Origin: Chitinophaga pinensis
GTDB taxonomy: Bacteria; Bacteroidota; Bacteroidia; NS11-12g; UBA9320
Direction: 5' to 3'
Assembly: GCA_945907065.1 (NCBI GenBank)
Contig: CAMDSC010000014.1
Location: 1 to 60,603 of the forward strand
Length of the DNA stretch: 60,603 nucleotides
Shown: positions 53,891-60,603 of the stretch, one piece after another
How positions within the stretch are numbered: the stretch's first letter is position 1
Layout: every line of letters starts with the position of its first letter
Position numbers and translations under genes: made by a program
The notes under the pieces: model-generated
Told to the model about the DNA's origin: nothing
Database searches by the model: none
What the model saw: the letters and a program-made list of their open reading frames with translations, nothing else

Positions 53891-54358
53891 TTACAAATTT
53901 GCTAAGGTTTTTTTAACCTCAGCTAAATTTGGTAATTCACCTGCATTTTCCAATACTTCTGCATACTGTATGATTCCATCCTTATCAATTACAAAAGCAC
54001 TGCGTTTTGAAACTCCATGTAACCATCCGGCAAAGGTTTCATAAAGGCAATCATAAGCTATTGAAATTGTTTTATTAAAATCTGAAAGCAAAGTAAAATT
54101 AAGATTTTGATCTTCTTTATATTTTTTTAATGAAAATGGCATATCCACCGAAATTCCTATAACCTCAGCATTTACTTTGTTATACAAAGAAATTTCATCC
54201 CTTACAGAACAAAGTTCAGCAGTGCAAACATTTGTAAAAGCCGCCGGAAAAAATAAAAGAACTACAGGTCTTCCTTTAAAATCAGAAAGATGAACTAAAT
54301 TTTTTTCAGTATCATGGGATTTAAACTCTGGGGCAGGTTGACCAATTTGTAAAGGCAT
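53891..54358 (-). CDS. Peroxiredoxin (AhpC/TSA, AhpE/BCP-like)
   Basis: 155 residues. PAAFTNVCTAELCSVRDE holds the PxxxTxxC active site with peroxidatic C45; C50 five residues on could be the resolving cysteine, an atypical 2-Cys arrangement like BCP/PrxQ. It reduces peroxides using thioredoxin-like donors in the cytoplasm. It is divergent from feoA (178 nt between starts), and an oxidative-stress gene beside an iron(II) uptake gene makes sense physiologically, but no shared operator was recognised. Confidence 0.93.
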   Translation of the reverse strand: MPLQIGQPAPEFKSHDTEKNLVHLSDFKGRPVVLLFFPAAFTNVCTAELCSVRDEISLYNKVNAEVIGISVDMPFSLKKYKEDQNLNFTLLSDFNKTISIAYDCLYETFAGWLHGVSKRSAFVIDKDGIIQYAEVLENAGELPNLAEVKKTLANL

Positions 54359-54518
54359 ATTATTTGTGATTATTAAATTATTACTAAAATTTTAAACGTT
54401 TTTAAGCACCAATTGTTTGGATAACATTACTAAAAACGGTTTCAAATAAAATATAAAATTATAGATAAATGGAGATAAATGACTTTTGTCACTATTTAGA
54501 AAAAGACTAAATAAACCT

Positions 54519-54526
54519 TAACTTTG
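54519..54526 (+). promoter_or_regulatory. Candidate -7 box (TAACTTTG) for feoAB
   Basis: TAACTTTG followed by CCCC lies 10 nt before the TTG start of feoA. No clear Fur-type palindrome was found in the 178-bp gap. Confidence 0.5.
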
Positions 54527-54536
54527 CCCCTCACAT

Positions 54537-54758
54537 TTGAAACTTACAGATTTAAAAAAGGGGCAATCTGCCGAAATTATTTCCTTTGAAAAGGATGACC
54601 TAAAACTTAAGTTTTATGAGATGGGATGCCTGCCCGGAGAAAAAATAACTCTGGAATTAATAGCTCCTATGGGCGATCCCATTGCTATAAATATTGGCGG
54701 ATATTTGCTAAGCCTAAGAAAACAGGATGCTAAAAATATTAAGGTAAAAATATATTGA
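54537..54758 (+). CDS. feoA: Ferrous iron transport protein A
   Basis: 73 residues, the typical length, from a TTG at 54537. KLTDLKKGQSAEIISFEKDD, LKFYEMGCLPGEKITLELIAPMGDPIAINIGGYLLSLRKQDAKNIKV is the SH3-like fold of FeoA, which supports FeoB. Its end overlaps the TTG start of feoB by 4 bp, so the two are translationally coupled. Confidence 0.93.
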   Translation: MKLTDLKKGQSAEIISFEKDDLKLKFYEMGCLPGEKITLELIAPMGDPIAINIGGYLLSLRKQDAKNIKVKIY

Positions 54759-56824
54759 GCAATCCTAAAACCATACAAAATGTTTATCTGGTTGGAAATC
54801 CCAATTGCGGCAAATCCACCATTTTTAATAGTGTAACTGGTTTACATCAAAAAACCAGTAATCTTCCCGGCACCACCATCGAAATAAGAAAAAGTAAGAT
54901 TACAAATAAAGATGGTAAAACAATTCGCTTATTTGATTTACCTGGAATCTACAGTATTAATCCTGCAACCAAAGATGAGCAAATAGCTTGCGAACCCTTA
55001 CTTAATCCTGAACATAAAGAACATCCCGATCATGTGGTGGTGGTTGTAGATTCATCAAACCTGAAACGCAATTTATTGCTTTTTACCCAAGTGGCTGATT
55101 TGGGGTTTCCAGTATCGTTGGTTTTAAATATGTCTGACATCGCCTCTAAAAAAGGAATTGTTATTGATGTTGAAAGGCTGGAACGTGAGTTGGGAGTTAA
55201 AATAATTGAAACCTCAGCTCGAAGTGGATTAAACATTGACCTGCTGAAAGATCTGATTTTTGAAGATGGATTTAAGTCACATTTCAAATGTTTTAATCCT
55301 CCATCACTAAAAGAATTTTTTACTGAACCAACCATTGACCTAAGCAAATATAACGACTATCAAGCTTTACAAATCGTTTATAAAAATACCGACATTGTAG
55401 GAGGAAAAGCGCATCAATTAATTTTTGAAGAACAACGGGCTATGGAAGTAATGGTGAGATATAAAGCCATTGATGGTTTGATTGCACATTGCGTTACATA
55501 TTCAAATGCCCGAAAACAGTTTACTAAAAAAATAGATAAGATTGTTACCCATCCGATTTTAGGTTACCTAATTTTTCTTCTTATAATTTTCATAATTTTC
55601 CAGTCGGTATTTACTTTAGCAGCATACCCGATGGATTTAATTGAACAGGGATTTTCGCTGGCAGGAAATTATCTATCACAAATTATCCCACATGGAATAA
55701 TGCAAAGTTTAGTGGTAAATGGAATATTAGCAGGAATGTCAGGAGTTATTGTATTTATTCCCCAGATCGTAATTCTATTTATGTTTTTGGCCATTTTGGA
55801 AGATTCCGGATATATGTCGCGGGTTAGTTTTATTCTCGACAAAATAATGCGAAAATTTGGGATGAACGGCCGTTCAGTGTTGCCACTTATTAGTGGTGCA
55901 GCCTGTGCCATTCCTGCTATTATGAGTGCTCGAACCATTGAAAACAAACGCGACCGACTCATCACAATTATGGTTACTCCATTTATCAGTTGTTCGGCCC
56001 GCTTACCGGTTTATATTTTAATTATCAGTATTATTCCTATCCATTTCAAAATATTTGGAATCTTTAATCATCAAGGGTTTTTATTAATGGCCATGTATCT
56101 TTTAGGAGTTATCACTTCATTGTTGGCCGGAATAGTTTTAAGCCGGTTTATTAAAAATACTGATACCACAGGTTTTTTTATGGAGCTACCAACTTACCAA
56201 TTACCACGCATAAAAAACATCATGATTACGTGTATTACCAAAGCTAAAAGTTTTGTGTGGGAAGCAGGAAAAATAATATTTCTTGTATCAATAGTTTTAT
56301 GGTATCTAACCTCTTTCGGTCCATCCGAAAAATTTAAAGAAATTGAAAAAGAAGTAGCTTATGAGTTAAAAATAAATAAAATTAGCGATGAAGAGGCCAA
56401 TTTAAGTTTAGCCTTGCAAAAACAGGAACATTCCTATGCAGGCTATTTTGGAAAAACCATAGAACCTTTAATAAAACCACTTGGATTTGACTGGCGCATA
56501 GGCATTTCATTAATTACTTCATTCATAGCTCGTGAAGTATTTGTAGGTTCCATGGCCACCATATATGGGGCTGGTCAGGATGATTTTGTAAATATTAGAA
56601 AAAAAATGCAGGCTGAAATTAATCCTGTTACCCATAAACCTACCTTTTCCATAGCAGTTTGTTTATCGTTATTGGTTTTTTATGCATTGGCTATGCAATG
56701 CGCCAGTACTATAGCCGTAGTGTATAAAGAAACTAAAAGTTGGAAATGGCCAACCTTGCAATTTTTGTTGATGAGTATAACAGCTTGGGTGGCAAGTTGG
56801 GTGGTATTTAATATTTTTTCATAA
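54755..56824 (+). CDS. feoB: Ferrous iron transporter B
   Basis: 689 residues. The N-terminal GTPase domain has G1 GNPNCGKST, the G2 threonines in NLPGTTIE, G3 DLPGIYSINP and G4 NMSD; the C-terminal part has about ten membrane helices with the two gate regions (GVIVFIPQIVILFMFLAILEDSGYMSR and SLLVFYALAMQCASTIAVVYKETKSWKWP). It brings Fe(II) across the inner membrane. The start is TTG, overlapping the feoA stop. It precedes rpoD by 107 nt. Confidence 0.95.
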   Translation: MSNPKTIQNVYLVGNPNCGKSTIFNSVTGLHQKTSNLPGTTIEIRKSKITNKDGKTIRLFDLPGIYSINPATKDEQIACEPLLNPEHKEHPDHVVVVVDSSNLKRNLLLFTQVADLGFPVSLVLNMSDIASKKGIVIDVERLERELGVKIIETSARSGLNIDLLKDLIFEDGFKSHFKCFNPPSLKEFFTEPTIDLSKYNDYQALQIVYKNTDIVGGKAHQLIFEEQRAMEVMVRYKAIDGLIAHCVTYSNARKQFTKKIDKIVTHPILGYLIFLLIIFIIFQSVFTLAAYPMDLIEQGFSLAGNYLSQIIPHGIMQSLVVNGILAGMSGVIVFIPQIVILFMFLAILEDSGYMSRVSFILDKIMRKFGMNGRSVLPLISGAACAIPAIMSARTIENKRDRLITIMVTPFISCSARLPVYILIISIIPIHFKIFGIFNHQGFLLMAMYLLGVITSLLAGIVLSRFIKNTDTTGFFMELPTYQLPRIKNIMITCITKAKSFVWEAGKIIFLVSIVLWYLTSFGPSEKFKEIEKEVAYELKINKISDEEANLSLALQKQEHSYAGYFGKTIEPLIKPLGFDWRIGISLITSFIAREVFVGSMATIYGAGQDDFVNIRKKMQAEINPVTHKPTFSIAVCLSLLVFYALAMQCASTIAVVYKETKSWKWPTLQFLLMSITAWVASWVVFNIFS

Positions 56825-56855
56825 AAAAACATTCATTTTTTTTGCAGAATTGTTA

Positions 56856-56863
56856 TATTTTTG
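56856..56863 (+). promoter_or_regulatory. Candidate -7 box (TATTTTTG) for rpoD
   Basis: TATTTTTGC matches TAnnTTTG, with the ATG of rpoD 68 nt downstream. No -33 TTG at usual spacing. Confidence 0.45.
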
Positions 56864-56931
56864 CAAGTTCTATCGAAAAACGAATAATAATTCTAATTTC
56901 AACGTCTAAATAAAGAGAATTTAAGGAAAAA

Positions 56932-57795
56932 ATGAGGCAGCTAAAAATCAGTAAACAGTTTACCAATCGCGAAAATAAGTCGCTTGACAAGTACCTGAAT
57001 GAAATTTCAAAAGTCCCAATGATTGATGCACAGGAAGAGGTGGAACTAGCCCGCCGAATCCGTGAAGGAGATCAAACCGCTTTAGAAAAATTAGTAAATG
57101 CCAACCTCCGTTTTGTTGTTTCTGTATCCAAACAATACCAAAATCAAGGATTAACTCTTGGGGATTTAATAAATGAAGGAAATTTAGGTTTGATAAAAGC
57201 CGCCAAGCGTTTTGATGAAACCCGTGGTTTTAAATTTATCTCTTATGCGGTGTGGTGGATTCGTCAATCTATTTTACAAGCTTTGGCCGATCAATCCCGT
57301 ATTGTACGTTTGCCGTTAAATAAAGTAGGTTCCATTGGTCGTATTTCGGCTATGGCTGCCAAACTTGAGCAAATACACGAACGTGAGCCAACCGCTGAAG
57401 AAATCGCTGTAGCATTGGATGTTCCATTAATAGAAGTTGAAAATGCCTTGCGTTCAGCAGGTCGTCACTTATCTATTGATGCACCGCTTACCGAAGGTGA
57501 AGACAATACACTTTTAGGTGTTTTGGACAGCAACGATGAGCCTCGACCTGATTCATCTTTAATCAGTGAGTCATTACAAAAAGAAATAAGCCGAGTTATT
57601 AGCACCTTAAGTGATAAAGAACGTGATGTATTGAAATACTACTACGGACTTGATGGCGGACCGGCTCATACATTGGAAGACATTAGCGAAAAAGTAGGAT
57701 TAACCCGCGAAAGGGTTCGCCAGATAAAAGAAAAAGCATTGCGAAGATTACGCAAATCCTCAAAAAGTAAGATTTTGAAATCTTACTTAGGATAA
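56932..57795 (+). CDS. rpoD: Primary RNA polymerase sigma factor
   Basis: 287 residues, the short Bacteroidota form lacking region 1.1. Region 1.2 ([15 protein letters not shown]), region 2 ([52 protein letters not shown]), region 3 and region 4 with the helix-turn-helix ([28 protein letters not shown]) are all present. It directs recognition of the TAnnTTTG/TTG-type promoters seen across the window. A strong terminator follows. Confidence 0.97.
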   Translation: MRQLKISKQFTNRENKSLDKYLNEISKVPMIDAQEEVELARRIREGDQTALEKLVNANLRFVVSVSKQYQNQGLTLGDLINEGNLGLIKAAKRFDETRGFKFISYAVWWIRQSILQALADQSRIVRLPLNKVGSIGRISAMAAKLEQIHEREPTAEEIAVALDVPLIEVENALRSAGRHLSIDAPLTEGEDNTLLGVLDSNDEPRPDSSLISESLQKEISRVISTLSDKERDVLKYYYGLDGGPAHTLEDISEKVGLTRERVRQIKEKALRRLRKSSKSKILKSYLG

Positions 57796-57800
57796 AACAA

Positions 57801-57831
57801 AAAACCCTTCGAAAATTTCGAAGGGTTTTTT
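57801..57831 (+). terminator. Intrinsic terminator after rpoD
   Basis: A perfect inverted repeat (AAAACCCTTCGAAA at 57801-57814 with its complement at 57816-57829) ends in a run of six T. It starts 5 nt after the stop codon. The reverse strand also ends in T, so it could work in both directions. Confidence 0.9.
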
Positions 57832-58021
57832 GTTACTATTCGTAAAATTAGCTTTAAATTTTGTAAAACTTAAAACGCAACTTTTAAATAAATTTTATTT
57901 TACCGAAACTTTGAATTTTATTTTTAGATTATTGAATGGTGGACCAAATGACCTAATTTAACTTTTAAAATGTATTTGATGATTTTATCTTGAACAGGTT
58001 TGTTTAAAATAAGATTTTGAT

Positions 58022-58966
58022 TTAATTCGGCAATCTAGCTTTGTTCTTACGCAGGTTATTGTACATATCATACATTATTTGCATATGAGGTGCAGTAAGT
58101 ACTGCTAAGCCTAAAATCACATAACCCATAAAAGCTATATTGTTTACAAACATAAACCCAGTAAACCCGAATATTCCAATACCGCTTATAGCTAAAGTAC
58201 TATAAATCAGTATTTGCTTTACTATGATAAATTGTGAAATTTGTTTATCTTCCAATAAATAGATAATAATACTATTGAGGGATAAAACAGAATGCCAAAC
58301 CACAAAATAAAAAGTAAAACCTACTAGTAAAGGCAAACTGTATAGAATTAAAAGAAGGAAAGCAAAGTGAATTAGAAAATAACCTTTTTCATTTACGGTG
58401 GTATTTTTATTTTTTAAAAAATAAACAAAACTGGTAGCAAAAAACAAAATAACAGATGCTGAAATAGTTTTAAAACGGTTAAGTTCTATCCAAGCCATAA
58501 GAAATTTATTTTCATTGCCAGAATAAAATAGGTGAATAAATGGTTTTACTTCATCAAAATGATGAAGTAGTAAAACACTTAAAATTACCAACCCATAGGT
58601 AATTACAAAAAGCTTACCTGTGAATGTATCTGTTTTAAATTGGTTTAAATCTGTTTCTCCAAAATGGTAGGCAGAAAATAAAATAAATAGGAAACTTCCT
58701 ATTAATGGAAAAAACCAAATTATGGCAGCAAATAAACACAGCCTGCCCAGGTAAACTGCAAAAAACCTGAGATTTGAAAACTCTTTTTTATTAGAATCTG
58801 CATGACGGCTTGCCACAAGCAAATCAGCTGCACCATGCGGCACACCTATTAGAATAATACCGCTTAAAAAAATAATAAATTGAGCTTCTGTATTAATTGA
58901 ATTTACAAATTGCTGAAAAACAATCAGGATAAAACCCAATAACAACAATAGATTTCTCATAGTCAT
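58022..58966 (-). CDS. blh: Brp/Blh family beta-carotene 15,15'-dioxygenase
   Basis: 314 residues with about eight membrane helices. Conserved iron-binding-type residues stand in their usual contexts: H44 in GVPHGAADLL, H101 in SAYHFGETDL, H225 in VVWHSVLSL and H294 in TAPHMQIMYDM. The enzyme splits beta-carotene into two retinal molecules, here for the rhodopsin gene upstream (68 nt between genes). A terminator-like hairpin sits between them, so expression should be lower than that of the rhodopsin. Carotenoid synthesis genes (crt) are not in the window. Confidence 0.94.
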   Translation of the reverse strand: MTMRNLLLLLGFILIVFQQFVNSINTEAQFIIFLSGIILIGVPHGAADLLVASRHADSNKKEFSNLRFFAVYLGRLCLFAAIIWFFPLIGSFLFILFSAYHFGETDLNQFKTDTFTGKLFVITYGLVILSVLLLHHFDEVKPFIHLFYSGNENKFLMAWIELNRFKTISASVILFFATSFVYFLKNKNTTVNEKGYFLIHFAFLLLILYSLPLLVGFTFYFVVWHSVLSLNSIIIYLLEDKQISQFIIVKQILIYSTLAISGIGIFGFTGFMFVNNIAFMGYVILGLAVLTAPHMQIMYDMYNNLRKNKARLPN

Positions 58967-58985
58967 TTTTTTAGTTTAAAATTTC

Positions 58986-59025
58986 AAAAAAAGAAAGTGT
59001 GATATTTATGATATCACACTTTCTT
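58986..59025 (-). terminator. Perfect 15-bp hairpin with T-tract between rhodopsin and blh
   Basis: On the minus strand AAGAAAGTGTGATAT (59025-59011) pairs with ATATCACACTTTCTT (59005-58991) around a 5-nt loop and is followed by TTTTT (58990-58986). It begins 9 nt after the rhodopsin stop codon. It is a typical Rho-independent terminator, placed inside the rhodopsin-blh gene pair, so it is more likely a partial terminator (attenuator). Confidence 0.9.
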
Positions 59026-59034
59026 AAAATAAAA

Positions 59035-59772
59035 CTAAGCTGTTGCTGTTGATTTATCTGATTGAGCTAAAGCATAAATTACTAAGCCGAAACCAATTTT
59101 ATTTATGGCGTCACCAATATTGTAAACAATATCCATTGAAAGACCTTGCCAAATTTTCATTCCAAACAAACCACCTTCGGTACCAGCTATGTAACCAATA
59201 GGATAAATAGCCCATCCAACCAATACAAACCAACCAAGTGTTTTAACTGCTTTGGCTACTGCTGGGCCAGCATTGTTTGCAAGCTTTGCAATGTCACCAA
59301 ACCATACCAAGTAAACAATATAAAAATAAGCCATTCCGCTAATTAAACCCCAAATCCAACTTTGTGTTGCATTTCCATAAATAGCTTCTCCAATATAACC
59401 TGTAACTAACATAACTATGGATGCAAAAATTAGTTGCCATAGCAAAGCTATCTTAGCACCTGCCTTTTTTGTAATCAAATAAAATTCAACACACATTAAT
59501 GGCACAGTAAGAATCCAGTCTACGTAACGGAAAAACACAGGTGATTCTCCTGTTTCTAGGTTGTAATCGCGCATGTAATAATAATGCACAGCAGCAATGA
59601 AGGTAATTAGTCCTGATACAAGAATGGAAGTTCTCCATTTCTTTTCAACGTTGGACAATTCAAAGAAAAAGAACACAGACGCGGCCATCATGGCCATGCA
59701 GCCTACAAAAAATGTAAAGGCTACATAATTTGTTTTTGCAATTGGTAAAATTGTAAGTAAATTTTGATACAT
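59035..59772 (-). CDS. Proton-pumping microbial rhodopsin (proteorhodopsin type)
   Basis: 245 residues with seven helices. Helix C reads RYVDWILTVPLMCVEFY: D85 (proton acceptor), T89 and E96 (donor) form the DTE set of proton pumps; R82 and H63 (AAVHYYYMRDY) are the other hallmarks. K225 in GDAINKIGFG holds retinal. M93 sits at the spectral-tuning position, which suggests green absorption. Helix E reads SWIWGLISGMAYFY, with G142 where bacteriorhodopsin has W138 and xanthorhodopsin has G156, the place of the carotenoid fenestration. The usual N-terminal signal is absent. blh follows. Confidence 0.96.
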   Translation of the reverse strand: MYQNLLTILPIAKTNYVAFTFFVGCMAMMAASVFFFFELSNVEKKWRTSILVSGLITFIAAVHYYYMRDYNLETGESPVFFRYVDWILTVPLMCVEFYLITKKAGAKIALLWQLIFASIVMLVTGYIGEAIYGNATQSWIWGLISGMAYFYIVYLVWFGDIAKLANNAGPAVAKAVKTLGWFVLVGWAIYPIGYIAGTEGGLFGMKIWQGLSMDIVYNIGDAINKIGFGLVIYALAQSDKSTATA

Positions 59773-59810
59773 AATTTTTTTTTGTTTAAGTAAATATGTT
59801 TTTGATTAAA

Positions 59811-59818
59811 CAAAAGTA
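59811..59818 (-). promoter_or_regulatory. Candidate -7 box (TACTTTTG) for the rhodopsin gene
   Basis: On the minus strand TACTTTTG matches TAnnTTTG and lies 38 nt before the ATG, giving a leader of about 30 nt. No -33 TTG at standard spacing. The region upstream is extremely AT-rich. Confidence 0.5.
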
Positions 59819-60401
59819 ATCAACTATTTCATTATTTGTTGTTTTTTTTAAAAAATTTTTAAAAAAAATTAGAATTTAAAAAAATTAAATAAAAAATGAT
59901 TTTTAAAATTGTTAGACTTTTCCAATTTTTACTTTTTTAAACTTGAATTTTAAGGTTTAATTCCTTTTAAGTATTAATTCAATTTTTACTTCGTTTTGCA
60001 AATAATTTTAAAATAAAGATGGCTCTATATTTCAAAGAATGCCTAGAAGTTGCTTACTAAAATGGCACAAAGACTTAAATTTTTTGTGTTCTTTTTTAAT
60101 TTCAATTTATTATATTTATTATTTTTAGAAGAATTAACATATTGTAGGAGCATAGCCTAATTAAATCACTAAAAATACGTCCGAAACAACTAGCCTTCAT
60201 GTCATTGAGTAAACAAAATAATGACAAATAAATTACAATTCGCCTTTTGTAAAATATGATTTTAGCAAATTTTGGGGTAAATCTTAACGCATCCAAACCT
60301 GATTTTCCAAAATGTAATGGAATGGTCTCCTGTCGAAATAGAAAAAAATGCGTTTGGTTGGTTTTGAATTTATAAATCCTTTGAAAAACTATGAATCTTT
60401 A
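59819..60401. other. Gene-free, very AT-rich region
   Basis: 583 bp with runs of A and T near 59840-59960. I see no convincing gene; the 64-codon frame at 60102-60296 has no family-like sequence and a composition as expected by chance. No clear terminator or repeat. Confidence 0.6.
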
Positions 60402-60603
60402 TTATATAGCTTCTAACAACTTCTCCATATACTTATCAGATTTATAAGCAAAGTTAGAAATATCTTTTATTACCTTTCTGAATTCTTTAATTTGAACAGC
60501 CTTGCCCTGTTGGTTTTTAAGCTGCGATAAGGATTTAAGAATTGGATCAATGCCTTTTCGTTTGCGTTCGGTAGTCAATATTTTAGCTATGGAAGCTATA
60601 TCT
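60402..60603 (-). CDS. C-terminal part of an unidentified protein (cut by right edge)
   Basis: The frame enters from the right edge and ends at a TAA (60402-60404), leaving 66 residues. It is Lys-rich and helical (AKILTTERKRKGIDPILKSL, FRKVIKDISNFAY) and ends KYMEKLLEAI. Coding is likely because of smooth composition and codon use like its neighbours, but no family is recognised. It would be transcribed toward the rhodopsin gene. Confidence 0.5.
   Translation of the reverse strand, partial: DIASIAKILTTERKRKGIDPILKSLSQLKNQQGKAVQIKEFRKVIKDISNFAYKSDKYMEKLLEAI

Noticed and set aside
54359-54536. Fur- or OxyR-type operator between the peroxiredoxin and feoA
   Set aside because: The gap is AT-rich, but I found no convincing symmetric box.
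60102-60296. 64-codon minus-strand frame upstream of the rhodopsin gene
   Set aside because: The composition is as expected from AT-rich DNA; it has no motif, no close start signal and no similarity that I recognise.

Overview
The window is 60.6 kb of low-GC DNA from a member of the Bacteroidota, most likely aerobic and aquatic. This rests on type IX secretion C-terminal domains of both classes (gliding-motility type at 3799-6279; short Por-type at 41449-42867 and 43573-46545), a 287-residue RpoD without region 1.1, -7 boxes of the form TAnnTTTG or TAnnTTCG almost touching many start codons, fused E1 alpha/beta branched-chain dehydrogenase, S23-type four-helix-bundle protein and secreted fusion enzymes. 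No insertion sequence, prophage, CRISPR array, rRNA or tRNA gene was seen.

Layout. 1-8.2 kb: partial fumarylacetoacetate-hydrolase-family gene, aat, a membrane glycosyltransferase with TPR tail, a large surface protein, a beta-barrel-like protein and a lipoprotein serine hydrolase. 8.4-10.5 kb: an orphan Pvc16/DUF4255 gene and pepD. 10.9-17.4 kb: a four-gene minus-strand operon of GH20 hexosaminidase, glycosylasparaginase, CutC and GH2 beta-mannosidase, which together fit dismantling of the N-glycan core. 17.6-22.1 kb: a probably truncated orphan, an S23-type protein, a GtrB-like glycosyltransferase and a Wzi/RemB-like outer-membrane protein, separated by small intergenic repeats. 22.2-25.7 kb: NAD-dependent DNA ligase, an exonuclease-BRCT protein and a DUF4160 protein. 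25.8-35.4 kb (minus): 2-oxoacid:ferredoxin oxidoreductase KorAB, an EEP-family nuclease/phosphatase, a cyclophilin-FKBP fusion, two GT4 glycosyltransferases and the fused E1. 35.5-41.3 kb (plus): ExbB/ExbD, GNAT, a lipoprotein, two tandem alpha/beta hydrolases, a flippase and dUTPase. 41.4-46.5 kb: secreted M23 peptidase, GyrI-like protein and secreted SGNH/sialate-esterase-like protein. 46.6-57.8 kb: MFS transporter, RmuC, sodium:solute symporter, GH3-serine hydrolase fusion, peroxiredoxin, FeoAB and RpoD.

The right end holds a phototrophy module: a proton-pumping rhodopsin and its retinal-producing Blh dioxygenase, separated by a perfect 15-bp hairpin with a T-tract. The rhodopsin has a glycine where a carotenoid-antenna fenestration would lie.

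The most interesting points are the antenna-compatible rhodopsin with its intercistronic terminator, CutC inside an N-glycan-core operon (suggesting a carbohydrate rather than copper role), the lone contractile-injection-system cap gene, and attC-like palindromic DNA around the secreted M23 gene.
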